Source of the DNA: Oricola nitratireducens
Lineage (GTDB): Bacteria > Pseudomonadota > Alphaproteobacteria > Rhizobiales > Rhizobiaceae
Reading direction: 5' to 3'
DNA length: 64,000 bases
Assembly: GCF_014904745.1 (NCBI RefSeq)
Contig: NZ_JACZCS010000014.1
Coordinates: forward strand, 1 to 64,000
Shown here: piece after piece, positions 59,201 through 64,000 of the stretch
Layout of the letters: each line of letters starts with the position of its first letter
How positions within the stretch are numbered: the stretch's first letter is position 1
The notes under the pieces: model-generated
What the model saw: only the letters and a program-made list of their open reading frames with translations
Told to the model about the DNA's origin: nothing
Database searches by the model: none
Position numbers and translations under genes: made by a program

Positions 59201-59836
59201 GGGCTCGACCACGTGCTCGCAACCGGGCGCAACGTCAACATTCTGGTGATGGACACCGAAGTCTATTCCAACACCGGCGGCCAGGCGTCCAAGGCGACGC
59301 CGCTCGGCGCCATCGCCAAATTCGCCGCCGCGGGCAAGCGCACGGCGCGCAAGGACCTCGCGCTGCAGGCGATCGCCTACGGCAATGTCTATGTCGCGCA
59401 GGTGGCGATGGGCGCCAATCCGCAGCAGACGCTGCAGGCGTTCCGCGAGGCGGAAGCCTGGGAGGGACCGTCGCTGATCCTCGCCTACAGCCATTGCATC
59501 GCGCATGGCTACGACCTGCGCAAAGGTCTGTCGCAACAGGACAAGGCGGTGGCGAGCGGCTACTGGCCGCTGCTGCGTTACGACCCGGCGATGCGCGATA
59601 TCGGCGAGGCGCCGTTCCGGCTCGATTCGCCTCGGCCGACGCTGCCGTTCAAGGACTACGCCTACAACGAATTGCGCTACAGCGCCTTGGCCGCGAGCCG
59701 GCCGGAAGACGCCGCGATGCTGCTGACGCAAGCGCAGGAGGCGATCCGCGACAAGTACCGCTCCTACGAGGAATTCGCGCAGATGGAAACAGGCCCTACC
59801 CCTTCCGAAGTCATGGGCGCGGCGCGCAAGTTGTGA
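56237..59836 (+). CDS. nifJ: Pyruvate:ferredoxin (flavodoxin) oxidoreductase
   Basis: 1199 residues, full length. The N-terminal pyruvate domain [20 protein letters not shown], the central ferredoxin clusters [19 protein letters not shown] and [16 protein letters not shown], and the TPP site [20 protein letters not shown] with [16 protein letters not shown] are all present. It oxidises pyruvate to acetyl-CoA and CO2, reducing ferredoxin or flavodoxin. In an otherwise aerobic-looking genome it suggests microaerobic or nitrogen-fixation-linked growth. The start is the ATG at 56237 ([19 protein letters not shown]). Confidence 0.96.
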   Translation: [1199 protein letters not shown]

Positions 59837-59846
59837 GGAGCCGGAC

Positions 59847-60842
59847 ATGGATCTGACCACCAGCTATCTCGGCCTCGAACTGACGAGCCCCATCGTGGCG
59901 AGTGCCAGCCCGCTCAACCGCGACATCGACAATCTGAAGCGGCTGGAGGAGTGCGGCGCGGGCGCCGTCGTCCTGCCCTCGGTGTTCGAGGAGCAGATCG
60001 AGCGCGAGGAGGAAATCCTCGACATGTTGATCGACCGGGGAGCGGAGAGCTTCGGCGAGGCGCTGAGCTATTTTCCCGCCCAGACCGCCTACGCCTTCGA
60101 CACATCGCATCACCTCACCCTGATCGAGAAAGCGGCGCAGGCCCTGAGCATGCCGGTGATCGCCAGCCTCAACGGCGTCACCGACAGCGGCTGGGTCGAC
60201 TATGCCCGCGACATCGAGGCGGCCGGCGCGAAGGCGATCGAGCTCAACGTCTTCTTCGTGCCGTCCGACCTGACGCTGAACGGCCGCGATGTCGAGGCGC
60301 GCTATGTGGACGTTGTCCATTCGGTCAGTTCGGCGGTTGAGCTCCCGGTGGCGGTCAAGATCGGGCCGTATTTCTCGTCGCCCGGCCACATGGCCGGCGA
60401 ACTGGTCAAGGCCGGCGCGAAGGGGCTGGTGCTGTTCAACCGGTTCTACGAGCCGGACATCGACCCGGCGACGCTGACGATCACCCCCAGCATCGAACTG
60501 TCGAACAGCTACGAGATGCGGCTGCCGCTGTTGTGGATCGGCGTGCTTTCCGGACAGACCAAGGCGTCGCTGGCGGCGACGACCGGGGTGGAGAGCGCCG
60601 ATGACGTGGTGAAATACCTGCTTGCCGGAGCCGACGTGGTAATGACGACATCGGCGCTGCTGCGCCACGGCGTCGATCACATGCGAACGTTGGTCGATGG
60701 GCTCGGCGCCTGGCTCGCATCACGCGAGTTTTCCTCGCCCGCCGACATTCGTGGCAGAATGAACCACCGCAACATCGCCAATCCCGAAGCCTACGAACGG
60801 GCGAACTACATCCGCGTGCTGCAGGATTTCGCCGGCCGGTAA
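59847..60842 (+). CDS. Dihydroorotate dehydrogenase-like flavoprotein
   Basis: 331 residues with the DHOD TIM-barrel fold. MDLTTSYLGLELTSPIVASA at the start and SLNGVTDSGWVDYARDIEAA, KIGPYFSSPGHMAGELVKAG and DDVVKYLLAGADVVMTTSAL later define the dihydroorotate-dehydrogenase-like group found next to nifJ in many genomes. Its substrate is not known to me. It lies 10 bp after nifJ, so the three genes form one operon. Confidence 0.88.
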   Translation: MDLTTSYLGLELTSPIVASASPLNRDIDNLKRLEECGAGAVVLPSVFEEQIEREEEILDMLIDRGAESFGEALSYFPAQTAYAFDTSHHLTLIEKAAQALSMPVIASLNGVTDSGWVDYARDIEAAGAKAIELNVFFVPSDLTLNGRDVEARYVDVVHSVSSAVELPVAVKIGPYFSSPGHMAGELVKAGAKGLVLFNRFYEPDIDPATLTITPSIELSNSYEMRLPLLWIGVLSGQTKASLAATTGVESADDVVKYLLAGADVVMTTSALLRHGVDHMRTLVDGLGAWLASREFSSPADIRGRMNHRNIANPEAYERANYIRVLQDFAGR

Positions 60843-61383
60843 TCGAATACAGCGTCAGCGAACGCTCGCTTCCTGCGACAGATCGATGGCGTACAGAGAG
60901 CATGGCTTCTGAACACTGCGCTGACTTCGGCAGCTACTAGATTTATGACCACTCTGGCGTCGTATGAAAAAGAGCTGCTTCTGCAAAATGCCATATGAAA
61001 GCAGACTGTCAGCCTCGGCCCCATATCGGTCGTTAATCTTTCATCGATTTGCCGGCCGTTTATGGCACAAAGCGGACTCTTTGCCGCCCGTTTCGTGATG
61101 TCTTTCTTCGGCCCCAAAACAGCTATCCATCCAATTCGAAACGAGGGCCCGCATTCCGCTCCTTTCGGCCGAAATCGCACGAAATTGTGATCCGGCGCGA
61201 GAGTCCGCTCGCCGGACTCACCTGTCGATCGAACGCGATATGCTGTGCGTTTGGGCTTACGACACGCTGCGGATCTAGCCTCCTCTTAAAGCGGTCACCA
61301 CGCGCCCTAACTGCACACCAGAGTGCACACTGATAAGCAGAACAAAAATTACTGCTAAAGGCCAAACACATGGAAACAGAAAG
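60843..61383. other. Intergenic stretch with dispersed 20-bp repeat
   Basis: 541 bp without a supported gene. CAAAGCGGACTCTTTGCCGC at 61068-61087 repeats the copy at 14673-14692 exactly. The sequence GAACACTGCGCTGACTTCGG at about 60911 belongs to the same kind of vestigial intergenic material. Confidence 0.5.
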
Positions 61384-61474
61384 TGGCGGAGAGGAAGGGA
61401 TTCGAACCCTCGAGACGGGATCACCGCCTACTCCCTTAGCAGGGGAGCGCCTTCGACCACTCGGCCACCTCTCC
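61384..61474 (-). tRNA. serT: tRNA-Ser(GCT)
   Basis: A 91-nt class II tRNA with an encoded CCA. The acceptor stem GGAGAGG/CCTCTCC is perfect. The anticodon loop is CTGCTAA within CCCCTGCTAAGGG, giving anticodon GCT for AGC/AGU codons. A long variable arm and GGTTCGAATCC T-arm are present. Its 3' end faces the nifJ operon. Confidence 0.96.
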
Positions 61475-61581
61475 GCGGACCCCGCCCGTACCATGATTCA
61501 ATTGGCTGTCCAAGGTTTTTTGGGATCGCATGCCCGCACGGCCGGAAACCGGCCGCGCGCATCTCGTTTTCCTCGCAGACC

Positions 61582-63087
61582 TCAGCGCAGATCGTCCGGC
61601 AGCAGGGCCGCCGGCATGTTCTGGTAGCAGACGGGACGCAGGAAGCGGCGGATCGACAGGGTGCCGACCGAGGTCGCGCCGAAATTGGTCGAGGCCGGGT
61701 ACGGCCCGCCATGCACCATCGCGTCGCAAACCTCGACGCCGGTCGGATAGCCGTTGGCGAGAACGCGGCCGGCCTTGCGTTCCAGCACCGGCATCAGGGC
61801 GCGGCCCGCCTCCGTGTCGGCCGCGTCCATGTGCAGCGTGCAGGTGAGCTGGCCGGAGAGGCTTTTCGCCACCGCGAGCATCTCGTCGAGACCGGCGACG
61901 CGCACGATCAGGCCGAGCGGGCCGAACACCTCCTCGCCCAGCACCTCGTTGGCGAGCCATTCGGCGCCGGTCGTCGCGAACAGATAGGGCGTCGCGTTTC
62001 TGAGGTCGCAGGTGGACGTCAGAACCTCCTGCACGCCCTTGGTGCCGGCGATCCGGTCGCGGCCGGCGCGATACGCCCTCGCGATGCCGTCGGTCAGCAT
62101 GGTCTGCGCGCCGACCGGTTCCAGCGCCGCCGTCGCCGCCTCGATGAAGGCGTCCGCCTCCGGCCCGTCGATGACGACCGAGATGCCCGGGTTGGTGCAG
62201 AACTGCCCCGCCCCCATGGTCAGCGATCCGGCCCAGCCCTTCGCGATCTCCACGCCGCGCGCCCTGACCGCCTCCGGCAGCAGGAACATCGGGTTGACCG
62301 ACCCCAGTTCGCCGAAGAACGGGATCGGCTCGGGGCGCGATGCGCATAGGTCGAACAGCGCCCGGCCGCCGGCAAGCGAACCGGTAAAGCCGACCGCCTT
62401 GATCAGCGGATGCGTGACCAGCGCCTGGCCGGTCTCGCGGGTGCCGCCCTGGACGAGCGAGAAGACGCCGGGATGGACGCCGCATTTTTTGATCGCCGCG
62501 TCGATCGCCTGGGCGACGATCTCGCCGGTGCCGGGATGGGCGGAATGGCCCTTGACGACGACCGGGCAGCCGGCCGCCAGCGCGGCGGCGGTGTCGCCGC
62601 CGGCCGTGGAAAAGGCGAGCGGGAAGTTCGACGCGCCGAAGACGGCGACCGGGCCGATCGGGCGCTGGATCATGCGCAGGTCCGGGCGCGGCAGCGGCGC
62701 GCGGTCGGGCAGCGCCTCGTCGTGACGGCGGTCGAGATAGTCGCCCTTCTCGATATGGCTGGCGAACAGGCGCAACTGGCCGGTCGTCCTGCCGCGCTCG
62801 CCCTGCAGGCGCGCTTCCGGCAGGCCGGTCTCCGAGGTGCCGATCGCGGTGATTTCGTCACCGCGCACCTCGATCTCGTCGGCGATGGCATTGAGGAAGG
62901 CGGCGCGCTCGGCGCGGGTCGAATAGCCATAGGACCAGAAGGCGTCTTCGGCGGCCTTCACCGCGGCATCGACATGGGCGGGCGTGCCGACCGAAAAGTC
63001 GTGCGCCTCGCCATGCGCCGGTTCGCTCGCAAATGTCGCGTCGCCAGCGACCCATTCTCCGGCGATCAGGTGGTGTCCAGTCAGCAT
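61582..63087 (-). CDS. Alpha-ketoglutaric semialdehyde dehydrogenase (NADP-type ALDH)
   Basis: 501 residues, starting MLTGHHLIAGEWVAGDATFA. The catalytic Cys is in GAGQFCTNPG and the general-base Glu in FFGELGSVNP; the cofactor segment is AVFGASNFPLAFST. It oxidises 2-oxoglutarate semialdehyde to 2-oxoglutarate, the last step of non-phosphorylative pentose or hydroxyproline breakdown. It starts 12 bp after the FAH/AraD1-family gene, consistent with that pathway. Confidence 0.9.
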   Translation of the reverse strand: MLTGHHLIAGEWVAGDATFASEPAHGEAHDFSVGTPAHVDAAVKAAEDAFWSYGYSTRAERAAFLNAIADEIEVRGDEITAIGTSETGLPEARLQGERGRTTGQLRLFASHIEKGDYLDRRHDEALPDRAPLPRPDLRMIQRPIGPVAVFGASNFPLAFSTAGGDTAAALAAGCPVVVKGHSAHPGTGEIVAQAIDAAIKKCGVHPGVFSLVQGGTRETGQALVTHPLIKAVGFTGSLAGGRALFDLCASRPEPIPFFGELGSVNPMFLLPEAVRARGVEIAKGWAGSLTMGAGQFCTNPGISVVIDGPEADAFIEAATAALEPVGAQTMLTDGIARAYRAGRDRIAGTKGVQEVLTSTCDLRNATPYLFATTGAEWLANEVLGEEVFGPLGLIVRVAGLDEMLAVAKSLSGQLTCTLHMDAADTEAGRALMPVLERKAGRVLANGYPTGVEVCDAMVHGGPYPASTNFGATSVGTLSIRRFLRPVCYQNMPAALLPDDLR

Positions 63088-63099
63088 TTCATTCTCCTG

Positions 63100-64000
63100 T
63101 CAGATAAGATTTCGCGCGGCGAGATTGCGCATCAATGCGCCGATTCCGAAGGTCCATTCAGGACATTCGGTCGACAGGCGCACGGTGTTTCGAAGACTGC
63201 CAAGCCCGGACGACGAGATCGTGACGACGTCGCCTAGTTTGTGGGTAAAGCCCTCTCGGGGCACGTCGCGATCTAAAGTCGGCGCGAACAGCGTGCCGAG
63301 GAACAGCACAAGCCCGTCCGGATACTGGTGATGGCGGCCGAGCGTCTGGGCGACGAGGTCGGCCGGATCGCGGCTGATTTCCTTCATCGACGAATGGCCC
63401 TTCAGCACGAAGCCGTCCTCGCCGGTCACCGTCAGGTCGAGTTCGGCGGCGCGCACGTCATCGAGCGTGAAGGTCTCGTCGAACAGCCGGATCATCGGGC
63501 CGATGGCGGAGCTCGCATTGTTGTCCTTGGCCTTGCCCAGCAGCAGCGCCGAGCGGCCCTCGACGTCGCGCAGATTGACGTCGTTGCCGAGCGTCGCGCC
63601 GACGATCGCGCCCTTCGACGACACGGCGAGAACGATCTCCGGCTCCGGATTGTTCCACTTCGAGATCGGGTGCAGGCCGACATCGGCGCCGGGGCCGACC
63701 GAGGACAGCACCTGCGCCTTGGAGAACACCTCGGCGTCCGGCCCGATGCCGACCTCCAGATAGGGGCTCCACAGCCCTTCCGCGATCAGCGCCGCCTTGA
63801 CCTTTGCCGCCTCGTGCGATCCCGCCCTGATATTGCGCAGCGATCCGCCGATCGCCTCGCCGACACGGACACGGATATCGAGCGCCTTCTTCGGATCGCC
63901 GGCGGCCTTTTCCTCGATCACGCGTTCGACCATGGAACTGGCGAAGGTGACGCCGCAGGCCTTGACCGCCTGCAGATCGCAGGGGGCGAGGAAATGCGGT
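63100..64000 (-). CDS. FAH-superfamily (AraD1-type) enzyme, 5' end outside window
   Basis: The frame enters from the right edge (PHFLAPCDLQAVKACGVTFA) and ends at 63100, giving about 299 residues. The metal-site region SSVGPGADVGLHPISKWNNP and EPEIVLAVSSKGAIVGATLG and the segment GNDVNLRDVEGRSALLLGKA are typical of fumarylacetoacetate hydrolase-fold proteins of the AraD1 group. Several such proteins dehydrate 2-keto-3-deoxy sugar acids to ketoglutarate semialdehyde, which the adjacent dehydrogenase would oxidise. The exact sugar is unknown. Confidence 0.85.
   Translation of the reverse strand, partial: PHFLAPCDLQAVKACGVTFASSMVERVIEEKAAGDPKKALDIRVRVGEAIGGSLRNIRAGSHEAAKVKAALIAEGLWSPYLEVGIGPDAEVFSKAQVLSSVGPGADVGLHPISKWNNPEPEIVLAVSSKGAIVGATLGNDVNLRDVEGRSALLLGKAKDNNASSAIGPMIRLFDETFTLDDVRAAELDLTVTGEDGFVLKGHSSMKEISRDPADLVAQTLGRHHQYPDGLVLFLGTLFAPTLDRDVPREGFTHKLGDVVTISSSGLGSLRNTVRLSTECPEWTFGIGALMRNLAARNLI

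Noticed and set aside
57113-59860. Very long open frame (over 900 codons) on the strand opposite nifJ
   Set aside because: It mirrors the codon periodicity of nifJ in high-GC DNA, is rich in Arg/Ala/Asp, and shows no domain.
54604-61474. nifJ cluster as a genomic island inserted at tRNA-Ser
   Set aside because: I found no duplicate of the tRNA 3' end on the far side and no integrase gene; only an IS3 fragment lies at the left edge.

Overview
The window looks like a chromosomal or large-replicon segment of a high-GC alphaproteobacterium, most likely Rhizobiales (Hyphomicrobiales). The basis is the rhizobial-type glpR-glpD-glpSTPQUV glycerol locus, the codon bias, and the many LivFGHMJ-type and polar amino acid ABC importers paired with catabolic enzymes. 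It is made almost entirely of catabolic modules, each with its own regulator. I see no phage genes, CRISPR array or rRNA. One tRNA-Ser(GCT) is present.

Layout: (1) 1-4.8 kb, minus strand: pxpA, a biotin carboxyl carrier, a biotin carboxylase, pxpB, pxpC and bioY. This is a five-subunit 5-oxoprolinase/urea-carboxylase-like set with its own biotin importer, divergent from a LysR gene. (2) 6-11 kb: hydantoinase/oxoprolinase hyuA-hyuB, divergent from an AraC regulator. (3) 11-14.5 kb: LysR, a cyclase-family metal hydrolase and an amidase. (4) 14.9-23.6 kb: glpR divergent from glpD-glpSTPQUV, closed by a strong terminator, then a frameshifted hydrolase pseudogene. (5) 24.3-36.5 kb: a minus-strand block of BKACE-family enzyme, carboxylesterase, thiolase, SDR and livJHMGF, with a divergent GAF/PucR regulator. 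(6) 36.9-43.8 kb: TetR, a second Liv-type importer and a second amidase. (7) 43.9-48.6 kb: gamma-glutamyltransferase-like enzyme, two polar amino acid permeases, a binding protein and a GntR regulator, without an ATPase gene. (8) 48.9-49.5 kb: IS21 and IS3 debris. (9) 49.6-54.0 kb: GntR, SDR, glutamine-synthetase-like ligase and class III aminotransferase. (10) 54.2-54.6 kb: a second IS3 fragment. (11) 54.6-60.8 kb: GltD-like Fe-S flavoprotein, nifJ pyruvate:ferredoxin oxidoreductase and a dihydroorotate-dehydrogenase-like protein. (12) tRNA-Ser, then a ketoglutarate semialdehyde dehydrogenase and an FAH/AraD1-family enzyme that runs off the right end.

The shared theme is uptake and opening of C-N bonds (lactams, hydantoin-like rings, amides, gamma-glutamyl amides) plus glycerol and ester or beta-keto acid catabolism. 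The most noteworthy observations are a BKACE-family enzyme that has replaced two of the three zinc ligands known in the family, inside an uncharacterised ester/beta-keto acid operon; heterodimeric ABC ATPases in which one partner keeps the Walker A/H-loop and the other keeps the LSGGQ; and a urea-carboxylase domain set split across separate genes next to pxpA.
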